Below are positions 54,539-63,489 of a stretch of DNA of 64,000 bases, in pieces. Numbering within the stretch: the first letter of the stretch is position 1; each line of letters starts with the position of its first letter. A program made the translations under genes and the position numbers. Origin of the DNA: Streptomyces sp. NBC_01233 (GTDB lineage Bacteria > Actinomycetota > Actinomycetes > Streptomycetales > Streptomycetaceae); contig NZ_CP108514.1 in NCBI RefSeq assembly GCF_035989305.1, forward strand, positions 9,404,501 to 9,468,500, read 5' to 3'. The notes beneath the pieces were generated by a model. That model was given only the letters and a program-made list of their open reading frames with translations. It did not search any database and had not been told where the DNA came from.

Positions 54539-55878
54539 CGAGTTCACTGATCGATCGATTCCGTTCCTTCGGGGACGGTGACGCCCTCGTCGTCGACGGA
54601 GTCCGGTACACGTACGCGGCGCTGGCGGAACGCGTCCGGGACTGGCAGGCCTACCTCGACGAGCACGATGTCGGCGCCGGCCACGTGGTCGCCCTGGAAG
54701 GCGCCTGTGATGTCGACGTGTGCGCCGCGTTCGTCGCACTCGCCGACCGGGGCACGATCATCGTCCCGCTGCCTCGCTCCTCGGGTGCCAAGCGCGCCGA
54801 GTACCACGGGACCGCCGAGGTGGAGGTGGCCATCACCGTGGCCGGCGAGACGGGACGCGCCATCGAGCGGACCGGCCTGCGGGCGACGCACGCACTCCAC
54901 GGACGTCTGCGGGACGCCGCGACACCGGGCCTGGTGCTGTTCAGCTCGGGAACCACCGGGCGCAGCAAGGCGATCGTGCTCGACCTGGGCACGATGCTCG
55001 CGCAGTACGGCGAACCGTCGCGGGCCCGGCGCACCCTGGGCTTCCTCAGCATCGACCACATCGGCGGGATCAACACCCTGCTGCACACCCTGAACCACGG
55101 CGGAACCCTGGTCACGGTCTCCGACCGCAGGCCCGACACGGTGTGCTCGGCGATCGCCGCCTTCGGCGTCGAGGTCCTTCCCACCACGCCGACGTTCCTC
55201 AACATGCTGCTCATCTCGCACGCTCACGAACAGCACGACCTGTCGTCGCTGGAACTGATCACCTACGGCACCGAGCCCATGCCCCAGCGCACGCTGGAGC
55301 TGCTCAACCAGGCGCTGCCGTCGGTGCGGTTCAAGCAGACGTACGGCCTTTCGGAGCTCGGCATCATGGCGACCAAGTCGAAGGGCGACGGGAGTCTCTG
55401 GGTCAAGCTCGGCGGCGCGGGGTTCGACTACCGGATCGTCGACGGAATCCTCTGGGTGCGCTCCGACACGGCCATGCTGGGCTACCTCAACGCGTCCGCT
55501 CCGTTCGACGGTGACGGCTACTTCAACACCCAGGACGCCGTGGAGACCGACGGCGACTACGTACGGATCCTCGGCCGCGTCACCGAACTGATTAATGTGG
55601 CCGGAGAGAAGGTCTACCCGAGCGAGGTCGAGAGCGTCCTGCTCGAAATCCCGAACATCGCCGAGGCCACGGTCTCCGGCAGGCCCAGCCACGTGACAGG
55701 AATGGTGGTGAAAGCCACCGTGAAACTGGTCAGCCCCGCGGACGCACGCGAAGTCGCCCGCCAGGTCCGCGCGTACTGCGGCCAGCGGCTGGAAGCGTAC
55801 AAAGTGCCGCTCGTCGTGGAAGTCTCCGACGCCGACCAGCACTCCGACCGGTTCAAGAAGGTGCGTACTCCCGCATGA
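54535..55878 (+). CDS. AMP-forming acyl/aryl ligase
   Basis: A 447-aa member of the ANL superfamily that would activate a carboxylic acid as its adenylate and pass it to a carrier protein. Motifs: LVLFSSGTTGRSKAIVL (P-loop), FKQTYGLSELGIM (A5), TQDAVETDGDYVRILGRVTEL (A7-A8) and the C-terminal hinge and VEVSDADQHSDRFKKVRTPA with the catalytic Lys. The protein is shorter than NRPS A domains and has no carrier. The following SDR and ACP, each overlapping, form with it a typical ligase-reductase-ACP set. GTG 54535 follows GAGGA. Confidence 0.9.
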   Translation: MTSSLIDRFRSFGDGDALVVDGVRYTYAALAERVRDWQAYLDEHDVGAGHVVALEGACDVDVCAAFVALADRGTIIVPLPRSSGAKRAEYHGTAEVEVAITVAGETGRAIERTGLRATHALHGRLRDAATPGLVLFSSGTTGRSKAIVLDLGTMLAQYGEPSRARRTLGFLSIDHIGGINTLLHTLNHGGTLVTVSDRRPDTVCSAIAAFGVEVLPTTPTFLNMLLISHAHEQHDLSSLELITYGTEPMPQRTLELLNQALPSVRFKQTYGLSELGIMATKSKGDGSLWVKLGGAGFDYRIVDGILWVRSDTAMLGYLNASAPFDGDGYFNTQDAVETDGDYVRILGRVTELINVAGEKVYPSEVESVLLEIPNIAEATVSGRPSHVTGMVVKATVKLVSPADAREVARQVRAYCGQRLEAYKVPLVVEVSDADQHSDRFKKVRTPA

Positions 55879-56642
55879 CAGAGAATCTCAGCACAGCAGT
55901 GGAGAAGGGCGTCGGCGAAGGACGCGTGGCCGTCGTCAGCGGCGGCAGCCGAGGGCTGGGACGCGTCCTGGTCGAACGCCTGCTCGCCGACGGCTGGCGT
56001 GTCGCCACGTTCAGCCGCTCCACCTCCGAATTCATCGCCGAATCGAGCGCGGCCCACCCGGAGTCCTTCTACTGGGAGGCCGTCGACCTGGGCGAGCCCA
56101 CGACGGCGCGGACCTTCGTCCGGAACGTCCACCGTGTGTTCGGCAGGCTGGACCTGCTCGTCAACAACGCCGGCCTGGTGCGCGAGGAACTGCTCTTCAC
56201 CATGCCGCCGAAGGCGATCGAGGCGCAGATCACCGCCAACCTGGTCGCCCCCATCATGCTCACCCAGTCCTGTGCACGGCTGATGACCCGCCAGGGCGGC
56301 GGGAACATCGTCAACATCTCGTCCATCAACGCCGTCCGCGGCTACCGGGGCGTCTCGGTCTACGCGGCGGCCAAGGCGGGCCTCGACGGGTTCACCCGTA
56401 GCCTCGCGCGCGAACTCGGCGGCAACGGAATCCGCGTCAACTCGGTGGTGCCCGGCTACTTCGACAGCGCGATGACCGCGGAGATGCCCGCCGCGTACCG
56501 CGCACGCATCGAGCGCCGGACCCCCCTCGGCAGGCTCGCCGCGGCGGACGACATCGCCGACGCCGTTCTCTACCTCAGCTCTCCCCGGGCGGAATTCGTT
56601 ACCGGGCAATCCCTGGTCATTGACGGAGGTCTCACATGCTGA
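55875..56642 (+). CDS. FabG-like short-chain dehydrogenase/reductase
   Basis: A 255-aa classical SDR: AVVSGGSRGLGRVLVERLL (NADPH), NNAGLVREELLF, NIVNISSINAVRGYRGVSVY AAAKAG region with the Ser-Tyr-Lys triad (Tyr in VYAAAKAG), and a C-terminal VTGQSLVIDGGLTC, typical of 3-oxoacyl-ACP reductases. It may reduce the beta-keto group left by the KR-less PKS module, or an acid made by the ligase/ACP. Overlaps ligase by 4 bp and ACP by 7 bp. Confidence 0.92.
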   Translation: MTENLSTAVEKGVGEGRVAVVSGGSRGLGRVLVERLLADGWRVATFSRSTSEFIAESSAAHPESFYWEAVDLGEPTTARTFVRNVHRVFGRLDLLVNNAGLVREELLFTMPPKAIEAQITANLVAPIMLTQSCARLMTRQGGGNIVNISSINAVRGYRGVSVYAAAKAGLDGFTRSLARELGGNGIRVNSVVPGYFDSAMTAEMPAAYRARIERRTPLGRLAAADDIADAVLYLSSPRAEFVTGQSLVIDGGLTC

Positions 56643-56902
56643 ACGCACAAGAGTCGATCGAGGCGGAAATCCTTCGCCTGCTGCAGGGCGCGGACGGGGA
56701 AACACCCACGATTTCCCTGACGAGCGACCTGGTCGGGCTCGGCCTCACCTCGCTCATGTTCGCCGAGTTGCTCATCGGCATGGAGATGGAGCTCGGAGTG
56801 GACCCCTTCCAGGGCGAGACCTCGATCGTCGAGATGCGGACGGTCGGCGACCTGGTCGACGCCTACGACGCTGCGCTCGGCGCAGAGTCCGCACGAGGGT
56901 GA
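56636..56902 (+). CDS. Free-standing acyl carrier protein
   Basis: An 88-aa acidic carrier protein. The phosphopantetheine attachment site is GLGLTSLMFAELLIGME with Ser39. The Asp that usually precedes Ser is Thr, a variation seen in discrete carriers. It starts 7 bp before the SDR stop, so it is coupled to it, and is the natural partner of the AMP-ligase. Confidence 0.88.
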   Translation: MLNAQESIEAEILRLLQGADGETPTISLTSDLVGLGLTSLMFAELLIGMEMELGVDPFQGETSIVEMRTVGDLVDAYDAALGAESARG

Positions 56903-56914
56903 GGTGGCGAGACC

Positions 56915-57694
56915 TTGAGCATCTGCGTTCTCCGCGGCCGGTCGACCGTCGCCGTGGAACCCGCTGAACTGACCCTGATCCTCCTGCCCCACGCGGGAGG
57001 ATCGGCGGGGAGCTTCGTACCTCTCCTGCCCCACCTCCCCGAGAGCTGGCGGATCCTGGTCCCGGAGCTGCCGGCGCGAGCGACCGCGCCCAAGCAGCCG
57101 GTCTGCCCGAGCATCGAGAGCGCGGTGGACTCGTTCGCCGAGGACCTGGCCGGAGAACTGTCCGGACCTTACGCGGTCTTCGGCCACTGCCTCGGAGCGC
57201 TGATCGCCTTCGAGCTCGTCCACGAACTCGCGAAGCGGGGGCACCAGCCGCTGTGGGTCGGTGTGTCGGGGAGCCCGGCGCCCCAACTCGTCGTCCCGGA
57301 ACCGGCGAACGGCCGACCCGAGGACTGGACGCGCGAGCAGTACGTCGACTACATGCGCTGGCTGGGCAACACCCCCGAGGCGCTGTGGAGCAACACCGTC
57401 CTGGCGGACCGCATGATCGCCGCGCTCCGCAACGATCTCATTGTGAACCACGGATACCGGTATGGGGGCCACGCACCCTTGACCTCTCCGCTCTCCGTCA
57501 TGAGGGGAGACTCCGATCCGCTGGTCAGCGCCGAGGAGATGCGGGCCTGGTCCGATCACGCGGGCGCCACGGACTTCCGCACCTGGCCCGGGGACCATTT
57601 CTACGTCTTCGACCGCGCGCCCGAGGTGAGTGCCCGGATCGTCGGCGCGATCGCCGAAGCAGCCGCACAGACCGACATGATGGGGGTTCGTTGA
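56915..57694 (+). CDS. Type II thioesterase with Cys nucleophile
   Basis: A 259-aa alpha/beta hydrolase of the type II TE family: LTLILLPHAGGSAGSFVPLL, then VFGHCLGALIAFELVHELA, where the nucleophile elbow is G-H-C-L-G and Cys92 replaces the normal Ser, and PGDHFYVFD with the catalytic His; Asp in MRGDSDPLV. Cys-type TEs are uncommon and have been linked to strained-ring or difficult acyl transfers. Start TTG 56915 follows GAGGTGG. A second, Ser-type TE lies at 58413. Confidence 0.87.
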   Translation: MSICVLRGRSTVAVEPAELTLILLPHAGGSAGSFVPLLPHLPESWRILVPELPARATAPKQPVCPSIESAVDSFAEDLAGELSGPYAVFGHCLGALIAFELVHELAKRGHQPLWVGVSGSPAPQLVVPEPANGRPEDWTREQYVDYMRWLGNTPEALWSNTVLADRMIAALRNDLIVNHGYRYGGHAPLTSPLSVMRGDSDPLVSAEEMRAWSDHAGATDFRTWPGDHFYVFDRAPEVSARIVGAIAEAAAQTDMMGVR

Positions 57695-58152
57695 TGGCGA
57701 CCAGATCCGCCCGCGCCGTATGGCGGGGCCCGTTGTTCGGCGACCGGCCGCAGGATGCCGGGGAGGGTACGGTCTCCCTCGACTCGGTGGGCGCCGGCCT
57801 GCCGATGCGATGGAGCAGCAGGACCTCCGAGCCCGTCGGCGAGAGCACCCCGGAGGAGCTCGTGGCGGCCGCGCTGGCCATGGACTACGCGCAGTGCCTC
57901 ACCCACAAGCTCGAGGAGCGCGGCCACCTCGCCCGCGAACTCGATGTCGAGGCCACGCTCCACCTGGAACTCGTCGAACCCGGCCGCCACTCCCTCACCT
58001 CGGGCTCCCTGACCGTCCGCGGAGTGGCGGACGTGCCCCTCGCCCTGTTCCAGGACCTCTCCGTGATCGCCCACAAGGAGTGCTTCCTCGTCATAGCCCT
58101 GGACCTCCCCCTCTCGATCCGGGCGACCCTGGCCGGCCCCGGCGACACGTAG
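57694..58152 (+). CDS. OsmC/Ohr-family protein
   Basis: A 152-aa protein starting with ARAVWRGPLFGDRPQDAGEGTV, the strand region of OsmC, then ESTPEELVAAALAMDYAQCLT (first redox Cys) and FQDLSVIAHKECFLVIALD (second Cys in the usual HKxC-like place). OsmC proteins reduce organic peroxides with a thiol pair. In a cluster with heme oxygenases and a probable Cys building block it may protect or process sulfur or peroxide intermediates. Start overlaps the TE stop. Confidence 0.82.
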   Translation: MATRSARAVWRGPLFGDRPQDAGEGTVSLDSVGAGLPMRWSSRTSEPVGESTPEELVAAALAMDYAQCLTHKLEERGHLARELDVEATLHLELVEPGRHSLTSGSLTVRGVADVPLALFQDLSVIAHKECFLVIALDLPLSIRATLAGPGDT

Positions 58153-58412
58153 GGGGCCCACACCGGAGCCTGTGGCTCCGCCGCGCGAGTCGGCCTGCCG
58201 GGCCACCGCCCGGGCCGCGGAGCCGCGGACGACATCGCGGACACGGGCCGGGACGCGGCAGGCCTCGGCATCGTCGGGCCCGACGGCCACGCCGGGCGGG
58301 GGCGGCCGCCCGGGTCCCGATCCGCGGGGACGACACGTCCCCGCGGCCGCCCCTCGCAGCAGACCGCGCGAACATGACCAGCCGACAGACCGACGACGAG
58401 GTGCACACGAGC

Positions 58413-59168
58413 ATGACCACCGGTACGGACAGCGACACGTGGTTCCGCAGGTACTCCACGGCGGCCACGCCCCGGCGCCGCCTGGTGGTTCTGCCGCACG
58501 CGGGTGGCTCCGCAAGCTTCTTCCACCCCTGGGGCCGCTCCTTCGGGAGCGACACGGAAGTCCTGGTGGCGAAGTACCCGGGTCGCCACGAGCGGCTGGC
58601 CGACCCCTTCATCCACACCATGGACGTGCTCGCCGACCAGGTCACCGCGGCGCTGCTGCCGTTCGCGGACGTACCCATGACGCTCTTCGGCCACAGCATG
58701 GGGGCTTCGCTGGCCTACGAGGTGGTGCAGCGTCTGGAGAAGCGGCACGCCGTTCTGCCCGCCGCCCTCCACGTGTCCAGTCGCGAGGCCCCGCACCGGG
58801 TGCTGCCCCGTGAGCTCTACCGGGAGGAGGACGCGGCGCTGATCGCCGAACTGCGCAGGCTCGGCGGGACCGACTCCGCTCTCCTGGACGACCCGGACGT
58901 CCAGGAGTTCGTACTGCCGGTGCTCCGGGCGGACCTCACCATCGCGGACACCTACGGTCCGCGCCCCGACACCCCGGTCGCTTGCCCCGTCCACGCCTGG
59001 ATCGGCGACGCGGACCCGTCCACCTCGGCGGGGGAGATGAACGCCTGGGGCGATGTCGCGCCCCGCGGATTCCGGCTGCGGGTCCTGCCCGGCGGCCACT
59101 TCTACCTGGTCGAACAGCACGACGTGGTGGTGCGCGAGCTCTGCGATCAACTGGCCACCGTGGGCTGA
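58413..59168 (+). CDS. Type II thioesterase (Ser nucleophile)
   Basis: A 251-aa TEII: RRLVVLPHAGGSASFFHPWG, TLFGHSMGASLAYEVV (Ser95), and LPGGHFYLVEQ with His; Asp in IGDADPS. It should clear misprimed carriers in the assembly line. ATG 58413 has GAGGTG nine bases upstream; the frame is open back to 58374 without a better site. The 260-bp GC-rich gap before it has no gene. It is the last recognisable cluster gene. Confidence 0.9.
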   Translation: MTTGTDSDTWFRRYSTAATPRRRLVVLPHAGGSASFFHPWGRSFGSDTEVLVAKYPGRHERLADPFIHTMDVLADQVTAALLPFADVPMTLFGHSMGASLAYEVVQRLEKRHAVLPAALHVSSREAPHRVLPRELYREEDAALIAELRRLGGTDSALLDDPDVQEFVLPVLRADLTIADTYGPRPDTPVACPVHAWIGDADPSTSAGEMNAWGDVAPRGFRLRVLPGGHFYLVEQHDVVVRELCDQLATVG

Positions 59169-59183
59169 CGGGTCAGCGGCGGT

Positions 59184-59199
59184 CAGGAGGCCGCTCCTG
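59184..59199 (+). terminator. Short hairpin after the last cluster gene
   Basis: CAGGAG (59184-59189) and CTCCTG (59194-59199) form a 6-bp stem with a 4-nt loop, 15 bp after the TEII stop. A modest terminator. Confidence 0.4.
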
Positions 59200-59263
59200 T
59201 CACCGGCCCCTCGGTGGGCGTGGTGAGTGAGCCGTCGAGGTCGTTTGTGTCGCGTCGTGTGCC

Positions 59264-59503
59264 TCAGGCCTTCGGCCTGGCGTCGATCTCGGCGATCAGG
59301 CCCTCGATGAGGCCCTTGATCTCGTCGCGGATGGGGCGGACGGCCTCGACGCCCTGGCCGGCCGGGTCCTCGAGCTGCCAGTCGAGGTAGGTCTTGCCGG
59401 GGAAGTACGGGCAGGCATCGCCGCAGCCCATCGTGATCACGATGTCGGCGGCCCGGACGACCTCGTCGGTCAGCGGCTCGGAGTGGGCGCCTCCCGGGTC
59501 CAC
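59264..59503 (-). pseudogene. Thioredoxin-type arsenate reductase ArsC, C-terminal half
   Basis: The minus-strand frame contains IVITMGCGDACPYFPGKTYL, DWQLEDPAGQGVEAVRPIRD, EIKGLIEGLIAEI, the second half of an ArsC of the low-molecular-weight phosphatase fold (normally ~135 aa). The N-terminal half with the CxxxxxR active loop is absent; the first ~10 codons are unrelated. The break lies beside a plus-strand MFS scrap. Confidence 0.8.
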
Positions 59504-59504
59504 T

Positions 59505-59654
59505 CCGGCGCCCTGGGCCGGAGCAGCCCTCGCGGGCCCGCTCGGCGGCCACGCCCGGCTGTTCGCTGCACTCGCGGCCGTCTCCCTCGTGGCCGCCTTG
59601 CTGGCTGCGGCCGCTTCGTGGGCGGCTCGCGGGGAGATGCCCGAGGCCGGGTGA
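59505..59654 (+). pseudogene. C-terminal scrap of an MFS transporter
   Basis: The plus-strand frame ends with GPLGGHARLFAALAAVSLVA, ALLAAAASWAARGEMPEAG, which resembles the last TM helix and tail of an MFS drug exporter. The rest of that gene is missing, and the reading is continuous with antisense ArsC only by chance. Two broken genes meet here, at the right border of the cluster. Confidence 0.5.
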
Positions 59655-59894
59655 CACGGCGGTAGGGCGAGCGTCCAGGCGAGCGTCCATACAGGGAAGT
59701 TCCCCGGGTCGAGCCTTCTGCACCACCCTTTAGCGGAAGTTGCTCAACCCGCTCCGCCCCGGGACAGCCGGCGTTACGGTCCCCATCTCGCCCCGAGCGA
59801 GTCCAGGGCGGCGGTGCCGCCGCTGACGACCGCCACCCCGGAGGCTGCCTCCTGATGCACACCGGATCGCTTCCCGCGAGGACGGCGCTGGACC

Positions 59895-61756
59895 GTGCTG
59901 GCGCTGGTCACCGCACTCCTCGCCCTGATCCTCGGCGGGGCGGGCGCGGCCTCCGCGCACGCCGGCCTCAGCAGCGCAGACCCTGCAGACGGCAGCGTCC
60001 TCGAGACGGCTCCGAAGCAGGTCACGCTCACCTTCACCGAGTCGGTCAGCTTCTCCGAGGACTCGGTGAGAGTGCTGTCGCCGGACAACGAGCGTGCGAA
60101 CCCGCGCCCGGCCCAGTATGCGGACGGCAAGGGGAACACCGCCCGGGTGGAGCTGGCAGGCAAACTGCCCGAAGGCACCTACACGGTGGCCTGGCGCGTC
60201 GTCTCCGCCGACGGCCACCCGATCTCCGGCGCGTTCGTCTTCTCCATCGGCAGGCCGTCCGAGACGGCCGCCGTGGCGGCGACCGGCCCCCCGCAGGCCA
60301 CGGCAGCCGGCCGCCTGCACGGCTTCTTCCGCTACGCCGCCTACAGCGGCCTGGCCCTCCTCGTCGGAGCCGCCGCGTTCGTCCTGGCGTGCTGGCCCGC
60401 CGCGGGCGCGGTCCGTCCGGTGCGCCGGCTGCTGGTCACCGGATGGGCGACCCTGTCGGTGTCCACCGTGGCCATGTTGCTGCTGCGCGGCCCGTTCGAG
60501 ACGGGCGGCCCGCTGACCTCCGCGTTCGACCCGTCCCAGCTGGGCCGAACCGTCACCGGGCGGCCCGGGCTCGCACTGACCGTACGGCTCGTGCTGCTCG
60601 CTGTGTCCGCCGTGCTGCTGAGGCGGTCGGTCCTACGGCGCGAGCCCGAGGGCGACGGACCGCCGCCGCGGGCCCCCGGTGCCCGGGTCCGCGCGGCCGG
60701 GGCGGTGCTCGCGCTGGGCCTGGCGTTCACCTGGGCCGCCGCCGAACACGCCTCCGCCGGCATCCAGGTGCCGCTGGCCGTTCCCGTCGCCGTGCTGCAC
60801 CTGCTGGCCATGGGGGTCTGGCTGGGAGGCCTGACCACCCTGCTGCTCGTCCTCCGGTACCGGGCGCCCGGCAGCCGCGACGTCCCGGCGTCCGCGATCG
60901 GCCGCTTCTCGACGCTGGCCTTCGCCGCCGTCGCCGTCCTGGTCGGCACCGGGGTGTACCAGTCCTGGCGACAGGTCGGCTCCTGGGAGGCGCTGACCAC
61001 CACGTCGTACGGCAAGACCCTCGTCGCGAAGCTCGCCTCCGTGGTGCTGGTGCTGACCGTGGCGTTCTTCTCCCGCCGGTGGACTTCCCGCCTCATTCGC
61101 GTGCCGTCGTCGGCCGTGGAGGCGTTGAGGGTGCCCGAGCCCGAGCGGGTGAGCATCGCACGGACGGCCGGCGCGCCTGCCTCCCCGGAGGCAGCGGGCT
61201 CCGTCGGGTGCGATGGTCCCGCCGGAGGCGAGCCGGGGGATGAGATCGAGCCGCCTGGCGTCGAGGCCGAACGGCACCGGCGCAGCCTGCGCCGCACGGT
61301 GACTGCCGAAGCCGTGCTCGGCGTTGTGGTTCTGGCGATCACCACCTTGCTCACCGGCACCCAACCCAGCCGCGCCGCCGCCGAGAGCACATCGGTTGCC
61401 ACCGGGCAGGAGCCACAAGCCAAGGTGGTCACGGTTCCGTTCGACATGGGGACGGCCAGCCATCAGGGCACGGTCCAGATCACGCTGGCGCCGGGACGCG
61501 TCGGCGAGAACACGGTCGAAGCCGTGGTGTACACCGCGGACGGCGGCCTCTCCACCGTCCCCGAACTCTCACCCAGCGCGACCTGGGAATCGGCCCGCTC
61601 GACGCCAAGCTCAAGAACCAGCAGGGGTACTGGGCCGCCTACGACCTGCGGCTACCCATGCCCGGTGTGTGGACCATGGACCTCACGGTGCGCACCACGG
61701 ACATCGACCAGGTCACCGTGCACGAGACCGTTCGCATCACGTCACCACCGCGGTAG
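59895..61756 (+). pseudogene. CopC-CopD copper resistance fusion with an apparent frameshift near its end
   Basis: Residues 1-115 form a signal peptide and CopC domain (SAHAGLSSADPADGSVLETAP, LPEGTYTVAWRVVSADGHPI), followed by CopD-like TM helices and a C-terminal domain. The frame runs to 61895, but from about 61583 similarity moves to another frame, which reads LGIGPLDAKLKNQQGYWAAYD, LRLPMPGVWTMDLTVRT and stops at 61756. So one base lost or two gained near 61570-61583 breaks the gene (or it is an assembly error). It would handle periplasmic copper. Confidence 0.82.
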
Positions 61757-61891
61757 CGATGACAACCCGTACCGGGCGGTGGCCCGGACGCGGCCGGTCC
61801 CCCCGCATCCTGGGGCCGCGCCCCGCCCGACGGGCTCGGTTTCCGAGCGCCGTGGCGGCATGAGTGGCGCCGTCGTGGAAAGCCGCCGGGT

Positions 61892-62944
61892 ATGACACCC
61901 CTACCGAGCCGAGCCCGAGGCCGTGGCAGCGACCGTGAGCGGGCCGAAACCGGGCGGAACGTCCCCGCGGGCCCGAGCGACCTGGTCGAGGAGCGTGCCC
62001 CGGACCAGCCCGCAGACCTGCCCGCACGCTCCTGGAAGGCGGTACTGCGCGGCACGGTCAAGGAGTTTCGGAACGACGAGCTGGCCGACCGCGCCGCGGC
62101 CCTCACCTACTACGGGGTACTCGCGCTCTTCCCCGCCCTGCTGGTCCTCGTGTCCCTGCTGGGCGTGGCCGGCGAGTCGACGACCGCGCGGTTGTCGGAC
62201 CATCTGCAGCAGCTGACCCCCGGCTCCGCCGGGGACGTGATCAGAGACGCCGTCGAGCAGCTGCAGGGCCACAGCGGCGTCGGCTCGCTGATGGCGGTCG
62301 TCGGCCTGGCCGTGGCGCTGTGGTCCGCCTCCGGTTACGTGGCCGCGTTCATCCGCTCCGCGAACGCCGTCTACGACGTGCCCGAGGGACGCCCGGTGTG
62401 GAAGGTGTTGCCGCTGCGCCTGGCGCTCACCGTCACGCTGATGGTCCTCGCCTGTGCCGGCGCGCTGATCGTGGTCTTCACCGGCGCCCTGGCCCGGCAG
62501 GCGGGCGCGGCCCTGGGCATCGGTGACGGTGGGCTGACGGTGTGGTCGATCGCGAAGTGGCCGGTCCTGGTGCTCCTCGTCACGATCATGATCGCCCTCC
62601 TGTACTGGGCCGCGCCGAACGCCGAGGGCCGCGGATTCAGGTGGGTGACACCGGGCAGCTTCCTGGCCCTGGTGATCTGGATGGCCGCCTCGGCCGGCTT
62701 CGCGTTCTACGTGGCGAACTTCGCGTCCTACAACAAGACGTACGGCACGGTCGCTGGTGTGATCGTCTTCCTGGTGTGGCTGTGGATCACCAACCTTGCG
62801 ATCCTCCTCGGGCTCGAGTTCGACGCGGAACTGGTCCGCCAGCGCGCGATCGCCGGCGGACTGCCCAAGGACGAGGAGCCCTATGTCCGGCCCCGCGACA
62901 CCCGCGCGTGGGACGACCAGGACCGCCGCCGCATGGAGCAGTAG
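61892..62944 (+). CDS. YihY/BrkB-family inner-membrane protein
   Basis: A 350-aa membrane protein with about six TM helices: the hallmark FRNDELADRAAALTYYGVLA near residue 60, and AFYVANFASYNKTYGTVAGV with IVFLVWLWITNLAILLGLEF DAEL near 290, typical of BrkB/YihY (virulence-factor BrkB) proteins. These are widely conserved and of unsure transport role. An N-terminal acidic extension and a short polar tail are present. Confidence 0.93.
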   Translation: MTPLPSRARGRGSDRERAETGRNVPAGPSDLVEERAPDQPADLPARSWKAVLRGTVKEFRNDELADRAAALTYYGVLALFPALLVLVSLLGVAGESTTARLSDHLQQLTPGSAGDVIRDAVEQLQGHSGVGSLMAVVGLAVALWSASGYVAAFIRSANAVYDVPEGRPVWKVLPLRLALTVTLMVLACAGALIVVFTGALARQAGAALGIGDGGLTVWSIAKWPVLVLLVTIMIALLYWAAPNAEGRGFRWVTPGSFLALVIWMAASAGFAFYVANFASYNKTYGTVAGVIVFLVWLWITNLAILLGLEFDAELVRQRAIAGGLPKDEEPYVRPRDTRAWDDQDRRRMEQ

Positions 62945-63075
62945 TCATGTACGGGACGATCGGCCGGTGTGCCGCTTCGTGCGCAGAAGCATCTGCTCGT
63001 GGCACGGGTGCTCGTTCGATTACCGGGTAGGCGCACCAGGACAGCGGCGTGCACATCGTGAAGGGGAGACTCCGC

Positions 63076-63489
63076 ATGAGCACGATAGAGCGGCAGACTC
63101 ATGGCTCCGATGAATCCGTGAGCGAGCTGGTCTCGCGCGCTTCCCAGCAGATATCGGAGCTGGTCCGCGAGGAGATGCAGCTGGCACGAGCCGAAATGAC
63201 TCAGAAGGGGAAGCGCTTCGGGAAGGTCGGCGGCCTCTTCGGCGCGGCGGGCCTGATCGGAATCCTGGCAGCTCAGGCTCTGGTGGCAACCGGTATCGCA
63301 GCCCTCGCGCTGGTACTCCCGGTGTGGGCGTCGGCCCTGATCGTCACGGCGGCGCTGGCAGTGGTTGCCGCAGTGACGGCCATGGCAGGGAAGCAGCAGC
63401 TCGCCGAGGCCGGCGCACCCGTACCGGAGCAGACCATCGACAGCGTCAGGGCCGACCTGGCCGAAATCAGGGAGAAGGCGCACCGATGA
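63076..63489 (+). CDS. Phage-holin-3-6-family (Hol-like) membrane protein
   Basis: A 137-aa protein: an amphipathic N-terminal helix (SELVSRASQQISELVREEMQ, LARAEM) then two TM helices (FGAAGLIGILAAQALVATG, LPVWASALIVTAALAVVAAV). It is the first gene of a three-gene set (holin, DUF3618, DUF4235) common in Streptomyces and often stress-associated. AGGGGAG lies seven bases before ATG 63076. Confidence 0.88.
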   Translation: MSTIERQTHGSDESVSELVSRASQQISELVREEMQLARAEMTQKGKRFGKVGGLFGAAGLIGILAAQALVATGIAALALVLPVWASALIVTAALAVVAAVTAMAGKQQLAEAGAPVPEQTIDSVRADLAEIREKAHR

